Shown in pieces: positions 16,991-27,099 of a DNA stretch of 64,000 nt. Made by a program: the position numbers and the translations under genes. Position 1 is the first letter of the stretch, and each line of letters begins with the position of its first letter. The notes beneath the pieces were generated by a model. That model saw only the letters and a list, made by a program, of their open reading frames with translations. It had not been told where the DNA came from and did not search any database. The stretch is taken from NCBI GenBank assembly GCA_028287305.1, contig JAQBPX010000038.1, positions 496,001 to 560,000 on the forward strand, in the 5' to 3' direction. This stretch comes from Gemmatimonadota bacterium (GTDB taxonomy: Bacteria > Gemmatimonadota > Gemmatimonadetes > Gemmatimonadales > Gemmatimonadaceae).

Positions 16991-19650
16991 CAGCGCAGGT
17001 CGAGGCGGCTCAGTGCCTGCGACGCCGCATGACGTACGGCGCTGGAGGGATCGTCGAGCACGGTCGCGAGCAGCCGGGTTGCGCCCGGATGCCGCATGCG
17101 CGACAGGGCCTCCACCACCACGCAGCGAGTGCCCACGTCGGGGTTCGTGAGGCCGGACGCCAGCCATTGCACCGCGTCCTCGCGCAGCTGCGTGAGCGCG
17201 CGGGCTACGTCCCTCCGCAGGATGGCGACCGACGCCAGCTCCACCAGTTGCATGACGGCAGCGCGCGTGCCGATCTCGGCGAGGGCCATCACCGCGACGA
17301 TGCGCGTGTCGATCGCGCGGCCCGAACGCGCGAGGGCGCCGAGCTGCGTCACGGCGTCGGGGGCCCGCAACGAGCCCAGCGACCGAACAGCCGCAACGGT
17401 GCGCGCGGGATCGCCACGGAGCAGCTCCCCGACCAGCGAATGCGTGGCGATGGCGACTCCCGCACCACCCTCGATGCGGCCCAGGGCGGTGATCGCCGCG
17501 ATCGCCACCTCCTCCTCGGAATCCGCATGCAGTTGCAGGAACGTCTCGATGGACCGGACCGCGTGCTGCGCGGCAAGGGCTTCCAGCGCCGCGATCCGCA
17601 CGGGAGGCGCGGGATCGGACAGCGCGAGGCTCGTGAGCAACGTGCGCGCGTCCTCCGTGATCGCCGGCTGCCGGCCAAGCCCGCGCGCCGCGTAGTAGCG
17701 CACCCAGAAATTCGGGTCGCGGCCCGCCGCGTACAGCGCCTCGTCCACGTTCCCCGACATCGGCTCGCCGAGCGCGCGAGCCGCGGCGGACCGCACCCCT
17801 GCACTGCCATCGGTCGCGAGCACGCGGCGGATCGTGTCCCACGCCGCCTCGTCCTCGAAGTTGCCGAGGTGCTCCACCGACGCGCGACGCCCCATCTCGT
17901 CGCCATCCTCACAGAGGGCGAGCAGCCTCGGGAGGGCGGAGGCGTAGCCGAAGTATCCGGCAACTCGCACCGCCGACTCCCGCACCCGAGGGCTGGGGTC
18001 GTCGAGCCGCGCGACGACCGCCTGCTCCATGTCGGGATGCCCGATGGAGTTGAGCGCCGACACCGCCGCCTGTCGCACGCTGGCGTCGTGATGGTCGAGC
18101 ACCTCGAGCAACGGCAGGTACCCCGCCCGATCACCGATCGCACCCAGGGCACCGCACGCGGTGATGATCGTATCGGGCTCCTCGTCGAGCATCGACACGA
18201 GCAGTGGAACTGCGCGCGCATCGCCGATGCGCCCGAGCACGTTCGCCGCGATGCGGCGCGTGTCGTCGTCACCGTCGCGCGCCGCGTCCATCACCGCCTC
18301 GGTGGCCGGCACGCCGCGGCCCGTGAGCGCCTGCGCCACGGTCTCGCGCAGCGGGGCCTGCGAAAGGTGCTGCGCCAGTGCCACGTTCACCCCGGGGGCC
18401 GGACACCAGCCCAGCACGGTGAGGATCCCGCGACGCTCGCCCTCGTCCGCATCGGGCAGCGCGAGCACCATTGCATCCACCGCACTCGCGTCCATGGCCT
18501 GGGTTGCCAGGTCCCGGACCAGCGCGCCCTCGCCGAACGCGGATTGCAGCCGGTCATGCACCGCCGCCAGCGCTAGGGCGATCAATCCCACCGGCACTCC
18601 AGGGCGGCCGATCATCGCGGCGAGCGGCACGGCCACGTCTTCAGACCCGAGTTCCCCGATGCAGGGCGCCACCGCCGAGATCAGCATGGGATCCTCGAGC
18701 AACGGCACCAGGCGCGGTGCCACCGACGTCTCGCCGATCAACGCGAGCGCGTCGAGCGCGGGAAAGGCCAGGAAGAAGTCGCGCGTCTCGGCGATGCTCG
18801 CGATCGCGTCGGCGGCCGAGCGATCACCGATGCGGCCGAGGGCCTCGATGGCGTGGTAGCGCACGTTCTGGTCAGGATCGTCCAGCCGCCGCAGCAGCGC
18901 CGGCACGGCTGCGGGGCTCGCGATCATTCCCAGCGCGAGCGCCGAGTACGTGCGCACGTCCACGTCGGCGATCTCGAGCAGCTCGCAGAGCGCCGGCACC
19001 GGGTCGCTGATCGTGTGCGTGAGCGCGGTGAGGGCGGAGTTGAGGAGTGCCGGGTCGCGATGGCGCTCCTCGATCGCCTCGATGAGCATCTCCACCGCCT
19101 CGGAGCCGGAGGTCCGGCCGACGCTCTCCGCCGCAACGCGACGCACGCGCCAGCTCGCGTCGGCGAGCGCATCCGCGAGCAGCGAGGGCGCCGCGTCCAT
19201 GGAGGCGAGCGATTGCGCGGCCCGCATGCGGGCGGACTCGTCACCGTCCTCGAGCTGCGCCACCAGCATGCGCTCGCGATCGAGGCGGGGCGTCACGTCC
19301 TCGATGGTGAGCGTGATGCGCGCGACGCCCTCGGTTCCGTGCACCGGCGCGATCACCACGTGCTGCCGCATCCGGTCGAACGCCGAGCCTGCCTGCTGCG
19401 GCGCGCACGGGATGAGGAACTTGTGGAAGGCGGGCGACAGCACCTCGATGCCGCCGCCATCCGCCACGCGCTGCAATCGCTCGATCATCCCGCGGAGGCG
19501 AAGCTCGGGGTACAGCTCCTCCAGGGGCCGGCCGATGGCCGCGACCGCGGGTATGCCGGTGACGCGCGCGATCCACGCGTCCCACGAGCGGACGACGAGC
19601 GTGCGATCGAGCGCGATGACGCCCGACCCTCCCTCTCCCACTGGACTCAC
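16990..19650 (-). CDS. PAS domain plus long HEAT-repeat array, encoded within the chemosensory operon
   Basis: 886 residues from a GTG, 13 bp after the receptor gene. Residues about 10-125 form a PAS-like domain (ALDRTLVVRSWDAWIARVTG, ending ITLTIEDVTPRLDRER), as in histidine kinases but with no kinase core. From about 130 to the end are some twenty HEAT-like repeats, with recurring patterns such as LADASWRVRRVAAESVGR, LDDPDQNVRYHAIEALGRIGD, LDDPSPRVRESAVRVAG and LDDPSSAVRHAASQALSRLD. HEAT arrays form alpha-solenoid scaffolds. In some type-IV-pili chemosensory systems, HEAT proteins act as adaptors of the array, for example FrzB/PilJ-linked proteins; that parallel is weak. I infer a sensor or scaffold tying a PAS signal to the receptor, CheA or CheR. 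Confidence 0.85.
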   Translation of the reverse strand: MSPVGEGGSGVIALDRTLVVRSWDAWIARVTGIPAVAAIGRPLEELYPELRLRGMIERLQRVADGGGIEVLSPAFHKFLIPCAPQQAGSAFDRMRQHVVIAPVHGTEGVARITLTIEDVTPRLDRERMLVAQLEDGDESARMRAAQSLASMDAAPSLLADALADASWRVRRVAAESVGRTSGSEAVEMLIEAIEERHRDPALLNSALTALTHTISDPVPALCELLEIADVDVRTYSALALGMIASPAAVPALLRRLDDPDQNVRYHAIEALGRIGDRSAADAIASIAETRDFFLAFPALDALALIGETSVAPRLVPLLEDPMLISAVAPCIGELGSEDVAVPLAAMIGRPGVPVGLIALALAAVHDRLQSAFGEGALVRDLATQAMDASAVDAMVLALPDADEGERRGILTVLGWCPAPGVNVALAQHLSQAPLRETVAQALTGRGVPATEAVMDAARDGDDDTRRIAANVLGRIGDARAVPLLVSMLDEEPDTIITACGALGAIGDRAGYLPLLEVLDHHDASVRQAAVSALNSIGHPDMEQAVVARLDDPSPRVRESAVRVAGYFGYASALPRLLALCEDGDEMGRRASVEHLGNFEDEAAWDTIRRVLATDGSAGVRSAAARALGEPMSGNVDEALYAAGRDPNFWVRYYAARGLGRQPAITEDARTLLTSLALSDPAPPVRIAALEALAAQHAVRSIETFLQLHADSEEEVAIAAITALGRIEGGAGVAIATHSLVGELLRGDPARTVAAVRSLGSLRAPDAVTQLGALARSGRAIDTRIVAVMALAEIGTRAAVMQLVELASVAILRRDVARALTQLREDAVQWLASGLTNPDVGTRCVVVEALSRMRHPGATRLLATVLDDPSSAVRHAASQALSRLDLR

Positions 19651-19663
19651 GAAGCGCGGCGCG

Positions 19664-21712
<2,049 letters not shown>

Positions 21713-21727
21713 GTCGTCTCCGTGGGT

Positions 21728-22219
21728 CTAGCTGAACGCCGGCAGCAATGCCGTCGCGTCGGATGCTTCAGGTCCGGTGCTCGTCACGCGCAACAGTTCC
21801 GCCACGTCGAGCAGCAGCACGAGCCGCTCGCCGAGGTGGGCCATCCCCCGCAGGTAGCGGGTGCTGATCTCGGCCAGCCCGTCTGGCGGGGGCTGGATGG
21901 CGTCGGCGGGAATGGTCGCGAACTCGCGCGCGCTGTCCACGATCAGGCAGACCGAGCGACCGTCGTGTCGCACCACGATCAGGCGGCTGCGCAGGTCGGT
22001 GGGCACGCGCTCGAAGCCGAAGCGCGCCCGCAGGCTGATGGCAGGGATCACGCGGCCGCGCACGCTCGTCACGCCATCGACGAACGATGGCGCATTGGGC
22101 ACCGGCGTGAGCAGGCCCACCATCTCGAGCTGCTCGATGTCATCGCTGCGCAGCGCGTACGTCGCGCCGGCCAGCTCGCAGAGGATGTATGAATCAGCGC
22201 CGCTAGCGCGTACTGCCAT
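21728..22219 (-). CDS. cheW: CheW-type coupling protein
   Basis: 163 residues starting at MAVRASGADSY, where the CheW fold begins (YILCELAGATYALRSDDIEQLE). It has the conserved PSFVDGVTSVRGRVIPAISLRARFG core and a RLVLLLDVAELL C-terminal strand. CheW bridges receptor tips and CheA. The start lies inside the 3' end of cheA (17-bp overlap). The only departure from a textbook CheW is a Pro-rich insertion (ADAIQPPPDGLAE) that is common in the family. Confidence 0.93.
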   Translation of the reverse strand: MAVRASGADSYILCELAGATYALRSDDIEQLEMVGLLTPVPNAPSFVDGVTSVRGRVIPAISLRARFGFERVPTDLRSRLIVVRHDGRSVCLIVDSAREFATIPADAIQPPPDGLAEISTRYLRGMAHLGERLVLLLDVAELLRVTSTGPEASDATALLPAFS

Positions 22220-24167
22220 GGGCCTCCCGTGTGGTGCGCCGCACCAGCGCGGCAGCATCGAGGATCAGGCTCACGCGGCCATCGGCGAGCTCGGTGGCGC
22301 CGCTCACGCCGGTGACGGTGACGAGCGGATCGCTGATCGGGTGCATCACGATCTCGCGCAGCCCCTGGAGCCGATCCACCACGAGCCCGGCCATCTGGCT
22401 GTCGGAGCCCACCACCAGCACGTGCCCGCGATTCGCCGCAACGGTGGTGGGAAAGCCGAAGAGGCTCGCGAGCCGCACCAGTGGCAGCACGCCGCCGCGG
22501 TACGACACCATCTCGTTGTTCTCCATCCGCGTGAGCACCAGCTCTTCCATCGGCACGATCTCGCGCAGCGAGAGCTGCGGAATTGCCATCACCTGCTCAC
22601 CCACCTGCACGATGATCGCGTCCGCGATCATGAGGGTGAGCGGCAGCTCGATGGTGAAGCAGGCGCCGAGTCCCGCGCGCGACTGCAGGAACAGCTCGCC
22701 GCCGAGCGCTCGCACGGCCGAGCGCACCACCGACATGCCCACGCCGCGCCCGCTGCCCATGTCGGCCTGGTCGCGCGTCGAGAAGCCAGGCGTGCAGACG
22801 AGGTCGAGCATCGTCTCGTCGTCGAGCCGGCCGTTGCGCGGCATGAGGCCGAGCTCGCGGGCGCGCGACGCCACGCGGGCGGCGTCGAGGCCCGCGCCGT
22901 CATCCTCGATCTCCAGCATGATGCGATCGCCTGCCGCCCGTGCCCGCAGCGAGACGCGCCCCTCTGCGGGCTTGCCCGCCGCGAGTCGCTGGGTGCGGCT
23001 CTCGATGCCGTGGCTCACGGAGTTGCGCACCAGGTGCATGAGCGGCTCGAGCATGCGATCCACCACCACCTTGTCGATCTCCGTCGCGCCACCCTCGAAG
23101 TCCAGCCGGATCACTGCGCCCGACTCGCGGGCCATCTCGCGCACGGCGAAGCGCATCCGCTCGAACACCTCGCCGATGGGCACCAGGCGGATCCGCATGA
23201 CCCCCTCGCGAAGGTTGCGCAGCTGTCGCTCGAGCGCCTCGTTCGCCTCCTCGAGGTCCTCCTGCTCGCCCAGGTGACGGCTGGCCATTCGCTCGATCAC
23301 GGCGTCGAGCCGCGAGCGCGTGAGCACCATCTCGCCCACCATGCGCATCACGTCGTCGAGGCGCGCGAGGTCCACGCGCACCAGGTTGGCCGCCGGGGTG
23401 GCCGCGCGGGCTGCGTCCGGCATGTCCGCCGGCGCCTCGCGCGGCATGACCTCGAAGTCGGCCCACTCCAGGCCATCCGCGCGCCACTCCTCGATCGGCT
23501 GCGCACCGCGCCGCATCGCCACCACGAACTCGAAGGTCACGCCGCCCTCGGCGCGCACCCGTGGCGTGGCCTCCACGATCTCGCCGAGCGACAGCAGCCA
23601 GCGACGCACCGTCTCCACGCCGGTGCCGCGCGCCGACGCCGCGGCAGAGGGAGTGAAGTCAAACCGCTGGCGGGCGCCGGCCTCAACCGATACGACGCTC
23701 GCGTCGCTGGAGAGCGCGAGTCCCATGCCGGGAACGTGCTGCACCGGCGCGCCCACGAATCCGGCGCCATGGCCGATCGCGCCCCGCATGCGCGCGACGT
23801 AGGCGTCGGTGGGCGGGGGCGCGCCATGTCGGCGGCGAGAGGCGATCGCCTGCTCGAGCAGGTTCTCGCCGGCAAAGAGCAGCTCGAGCAGCGCGGGGCG
23901 CACCACGGTGGGATGCTTCCCGATCGCGCGTACGCCGTCTTCCATCGTATGCGCCACCTGCTCGGCGGCCGCGAGGCCCACCATTCCCGAGAGGCCCTTG
24001 ATGGTGTGCAGCGCGCGCTGCAGTTCCAGCATCCCCCCCTGGGTGGCGGCACCCGACGGATCATCCTCGAGCGCGAGCAGCACGCGGCGCACGGTGGCGA
24101 GGTGCTCGTCGCACTCGGAGAAGTAGTCGTCGATGAACTGGTCGACGAACTGTTCCGAGTCGCTCAC
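22203..24167 (-). CDS. cheA: CheA chemotaxis histidine kinase
   Basis: 654 residues from a GTG overlapping the cheY stop (GTGA). Domains in order: Hpt (residues 1-110, phospho-His54 in RALHTIKGLSG), a linker with a small domain of about 100 residues (160-260) in place of a typical P2, dimerisation P3 (VDLARLDDVMRMVGEMVLTRSRLD), the ATPase P4 (HLVRNSVSHGIE, EIEDDGAGLD, GSGRGVGMSVV) and a CheW-like P5 to the end. All kinase boxes look intact. It phosphorylates CheY and CheB and probably the extra receiver encoded downstream. Confidence 0.96.
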   Translation of the reverse strand: MSDSEQFVDQFIDDYFSECDEHLATVRRVLLALEDDPSGAATQGGMLELQRALHTIKGLSGMVGLAAAEQVAHTMEDGVRAIGKHPTVVRPALLELLFAGENLLEQAIASRRRHGAPPPTDAYVARMRGAIGHGAGFVGAPVQHVPGMGLALSSDASVVSVEAGARQRFDFTPSAAASARGTGVETVRRWLLSLGEIVEATPRVRAEGGVTFEFVVAMRRGAQPIEEWRADGLEWADFEVMPREAPADMPDAARAATPAANLVRVDLARLDDVMRMVGEMVLTRSRLDAVIERMASRHLGEQEDLEEANEALERQLRNLREGVMRIRLVPIGEVFERMRFAVREMARESGAVIRLDFEGGATEIDKVVVDRMLEPLMHLVRNSVSHGIESRTQRLAAGKPAEGRVSLRARAAGDRIMLEIEDDGAGLDAARVASRARELGLMPRNGRLDDETMLDLVCTPGFSTRDQADMGSGRGVGMSVVRSAVRALGGELFLQSRAGLGACFTIELPLTLMIADAIIVQVGEQVMAIPQLSLREIVPMEELVLTRMENNEMVSYRGGVLPLVRLASLFGFPTTVAANRGHVLVVGSDSQMAGLVVDRLQGLREIVMHPISDPLVTVTGVSGATELADGRVSLILDAAALVRRTTREAHGSTR

Positions 24168-24541
24168 GCCGCAGCGCCCTCCAGCAGCGTGCGCACCTGG
24201 ACGGCGAGGTCGGGCGGGTTGAACGGCTTGGTGAGGTAGAGGCTCACGCCGTCTCGCAGTGCCGCGGAGCGGCTCTCCTCGTCACCGCGAGTCGTGAGGA
24301 TCACCACCGGGATGTCGCGTAGCGACTCCTGCGCGCGCATGAAGCGCAGGACCTCGAGCCCGTGCATGTCGGGCATGTTGAGGTCGAGCATCACCAGGTC
24401 GATGGGCGACAGCGTGAGGCGCTCGATGGCCTCGAGCCCGCTCACGGCCTGCTCGAACGCCACGCTCCCGAGGCTCGTGAGGGTGGCGATGATCATTCGG
24501 CGCATCGTGGCCGAGTCGTCCACGACCAGCACCTTTCGCAT
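24164..24541 (-). CDS. cheY: CheY response regulator
   Basis: 125 residues and first gene of the operon. It has Asp8-Asp9, phospho-acceptor Asp53 (VMLDLNMPDMHG), Thr in ILTTRGDE and Lys105 in LTKPFNPPD. No output domain. It overlaps cheA by 4 bp. With no flagellar gene in the window, its target could be a type IV pilus motor or another output. Confidence 0.94.
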   Translation of the reverse strand: MRKVLVVDDSATMRRMIIATLTSLGSVAFEQAVSGLEAIERLTLSPIDLVMLDLNMPDMHGLEVLRFMRAQESLRDIPVVILTTRGDEESRSAALRDGVSLYLTKPFNPPDLAVQVRTLLEGAAA

Positions 24542-24560
24542 CGCTCTTCCGGCTACCGAC

Positions 24561-24627
24561 AGGGGGATGACTGCGCGTCCCCCTAATGTACGGGATGAGG
24601 GCGGGGGCGGATAGCCGAAGCGCCCCC
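24561..24627 (-). terminator. Possible double hairpin between the M20 peptidase gene and cheY
   Basis: Two GC-rich inverted repeats lie between the peptidase stop and cheY: GGGGGCG with CGCCCCC (24603-24627), and AGGGGGA with TCCCCCT (24561-24584). Neither has a clear U-tract. They could separate the peptidase transcript from the chemosensory operon or lie in the cheY leader. Confidence 0.4.
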
Positions 24628-26043
24628 CTACATCTTCGTCGTGATGGCGAGGCGACGCACGAGCTGGTCGAGGAATTCCAGGCCGTCGTAGTACGACTTG
24701 ACGCGGAGCTTCTCGTTCAGTCCGTGGGCGTTGTTCTCGCCGCCCTGCGAGAAGATCCCGCTCACCCCGTAGGTGGGAATCCCGCCGGCCCGCAGGTACA
24801 TGCCGTCGGTGGCGCCCGTGGACATGGATGGAATGACCGGGATGTCCCCGAACATGCGCCTGGTGAGCATGTTCACCGCGGAGAGCAGGTCCGGTGCAAC
24901 GGGAGCCGGCGAGGTGCCCAGCTTGCCCGCCGGCTGGAGCGTGTACGTGACCTTGATGCTGTCACCGGCCAGCCGCTGCAATTCCTGCTGCACGTAGCTG
25001 AAGCTCGACGTCGGCTCGATCCGGCAGTTGACGTTCGCCGTGGCGAGCTGGGGCAGCGCGTTGTAGGCGTGCCCGCCCGACAGGCGCGTGGCAACGCAGC
25101 TGGTGCGCAGCGTGGATGACAGGTTGGGGTCACGCGAGAGCGTCGCGGCCGCGGCCGAGTCGCCGGGGTTTGCGACGATCGCCCGCATGGCCGCGGCAAT
25201 CTCGGGTCGCGGCTCGACGAGCGCCGACTGCGCGAAGAACGGGCGCGTGACCTCGTTGAGCACCACCGGGAACTGGTACTGCGAGATGCGCGTGAGCGCC
25301 GACGCCAGCGCGTAGATTGCGTTGTCCGGGCGCGGCTGGCTCGAGTGTCCGCCGCGGTTGGTGGACGTGAGCGTGAAGTTGACCGAGACCTTCTCCGCCG
25401 CCTGGATGCTGTTGCGGATCGGCTTGCCACTTTCATCCAGCGAGCCGCCGCCCCCCTCGTTGATCGCATACTCGGCGTCGATCAGCGGGCGATGGGTCTC
25501 GACCAGCCACTTCACGCCGTTCATGTCACCGCCTTCCTCGTCCGCCGTGAGCGCGAGGATCAGGTCGCGGTCCGGCACGACCTTCTCCGCCTTCATGCGC
25601 AGCAGGTTGGCCACGAAGATGGATGCCATCGCCTTGTCGTCCGCCACGCCGCGGCCGAGGAAGAAGCCATTCTCCTCGCGCATGCTGAACGGGTCGTTCA
25701 CCCAGTCCTCGCGATGGGCTGCGACGACGTCGAGGTGCGCGAGGAGCAGCAGCGGCTTCTGCGCGCTGTTCGCCCGGCCGCGATAGCGCACCACCAGGTT
25801 GCCCTTCTGCGGATGTCCCGGCGGAATGAGGACCTGCACGTCGGCCGACGGGAACCCCGCGGCGCGGAACCGGGCGGCCATCGCATTCACCGCGTCCGTC
25901 ACGCTGCCCACCGAGTCCACGGTGTTGATCTCGACCAGCTGCTTGTACACCGCGCGGGCGAGCTGCTGGTGGGGGGTGGACTGGGCAGAGGCCGTGGAAG
26001 ACAGGAGGGCGAGCAAGGCGAGCAGGGCGAGTTGGCGGCGCAT
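24628..26043 (-). CDS. M20-family zinc metallopeptidase, secreted
   Basis: 471 residues from MRRQLALLALLALLSSTASAQ, a clear signal peptide; a longer in-frame reading adds 55 residues before it that do not look like protein. The metal and catalytic motifs of M20 are present: LLLAHLDVVAAHREDW, GRGVADDKAMAS, ALTADEEGGD (catalytic Glu) and YAINEGGGGSLD. A dimerisation-like insert starts near VSVNFTLTSTNRGGHSSQP. The C-terminal His motif is in NNAHGLNEKL. Such enzymes remove residues from small peptides or act on acylated amino acids. It lies downstream of the TonB receptor pair and may process imported or periplasmic peptides; that link is inferred. Confidence 0.9.
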   Translation of the reverse strand: MRRQLALLALLALLSSTASAQSTPHQQLARAVYKQLVEINTVDSVGSVTDAVNAMAARFRAAGFPSADVQVLIPPGHPQKGNLVVRYRGRANSAQKPLLLLAHLDVVAAHREDWVNDPFSMREENGFFLGRGVADDKAMASIFVANLLRMKAEKVVPDRDLILALTADEEGGDMNGVKWLVETHRPLIDAEYAINEGGGGSLDESGKPIRNSIQAAEKVSVNFTLTSTNRGGHSSQPRPDNAIYALASALTRISQYQFPVVLNEVTRPFFAQSALVEPRPEIAAAMRAIVANPGDSAAAATLSRDPNLSSTLRTSCVATRLSGGHAYNALPQLATANVNCRIEPTSSFSYVQQELQRLAGDSIKVTYTLQPAGKLGTSPAPVAPDLLSAVNMLTRRMFGDIPVIPSMSTGATDGMYLRAGGIPTYGVSGIFSQGGENNAHGLNEKLRVKSYYDGLEFLDQLVRRLAITTKM

Positions 26044-26226
26044 TTTTCTCGATTCCGGGGAGGGGGGAAGGATTCGTAAAGTACAACTGCCTTGCAGGGA
26101 CCAGAACTGGAGAAAGACCGGACAATGGCGGATAAAAAACACCAGGGGTTTTCGTCCTGCCGTTGTCCAGCACCTGTCCGCCGTTGTCCTGACAAGGTGT
26201 TTGTTCATGCCCCGGCGCGCCGAACC

Positions 26227-27099
26227 TCAATTGATATTGACTACAACCGAGTAGAACACGATGCTCGACCCGAACACGCCCGCCGCCCCGCGCAGGTTCG
26301 TGCCCGCCGAGCGATCCTTGAACGGGTCGCTCGACTCGCCGAAGTAGGCGAAGTAGTTCGAGTCCACCGCGGTCACCGTCACCGTGTGGCGTGTGAGGCG
26401 GCGCAGGAACGCCACCGCATAGGAGAACGCCCACTCGTCCTCCACGCCGGGCATGATCAGGTGCCGCTCCAGCGCGCGGTGATACTGCTCGTCGCCTTCC
26501 CTGCCGACGTTGTTGCTGTTGCGCAGGGAATACACGAATCCGCCGGCGCCGGTGGGAGTGGTGGTCAGCACGAGCGAGTCGCGCCCCATCATCACCACGG
26601 TGTTGCCGGTGATCACGCGATCGATCCCGGGAATCTGCGTGGATGCCGCCGCGCTCCCCACCGCGCTGGTGACCTTGAGGCGGATCCGCTGTCCAGGCAG
26701 CAGCGACAGGAAGGCGTCCGCTGGGGCCGCTGACGGCGCGCCGAGCGACCAGATGCGATAGACGCCGGCGCCCAGGTGATCCGGCCGGCGAACGCGATCC
26801 TCCACCGCCACCGCCGAGTCGCCATTCGGCCCGTAGAGCACCACGCGCGCATCCAGCACCGGCGTCTCGCCACTCGTCACGATCGGATCGTCGGTCGTCA
26901 CGCGAAGCGTGGTGTCGGGCACCACCGCGCGCGTCTCCATCAGCAGCACCACCTGCTCGCCGAGCGCGGGATCGAGCACCGAGAACACCACCAGCCCCGG
27001 CTCGACGCTCGGCACCGTGGGCGCCGGCAGCTCGCACGCGCCCGCGACGATCACGGCTGCCGCGGCGAGCAGCACGCGCAGGCCCCGCGCGCGAGTGGT
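26227..27099 (-). CDS. DUF4249-like lipoprotein, partner of a TonB-dependent receptor
   Basis: About 290 residues, best read from a TTG at 27102 that overlaps the receptor stop (TTGA), so translational coupling is likely. The N-terminus has a signal peptide ending in lipobox VAGAC. The sequence is beta-rich: ARVVLYGPNGDSAVAVED, PGQRIRLKV, then a C-terminal half with HRALERHLIMPGVEDEWAF and AVDSNYFAYFGESSDPF. This layout and neighbourhood match DUF4249 lipoproteins, which sit next to TonB receptors in Bacteroidota and relatives and may be surface-binding lids. The family call is moderate; the substrate is unknown. Confidence 0.65.
   Translation of the reverse strand, partial: TTRARGLRVLLAAAAVIVAGACELPAPTVPSVEPGLVVFSVLDPALGEQVVLLMETRAVVPDTTLRVTTDDPIVTSGETPVLDARVVLYGPNGDSAVAVEDRVRRPDHLGAGVYRIWSLGAPSAAPADAFLSLLPGQRIRLKVTSAVGSAAASTQIPGIDRVITGNTVVMMGRDSLVLTTTPTGAGGFVYSLRNSNNVGREGDEQYHRALERHLIMPGVEDEWAFSYAVAFLRRLTRHTVTVTAVDSNYFAYFGESSDPFKDRSAGTNLRGAAGVFGSSIVFYSVVVNIN

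Noticed and set aside
26044-26208. A 55-residue N-terminal extension of the M20 peptidase
   Set aside because: A clear signal peptide starts at the internal Met, and the extension does not resemble protein.
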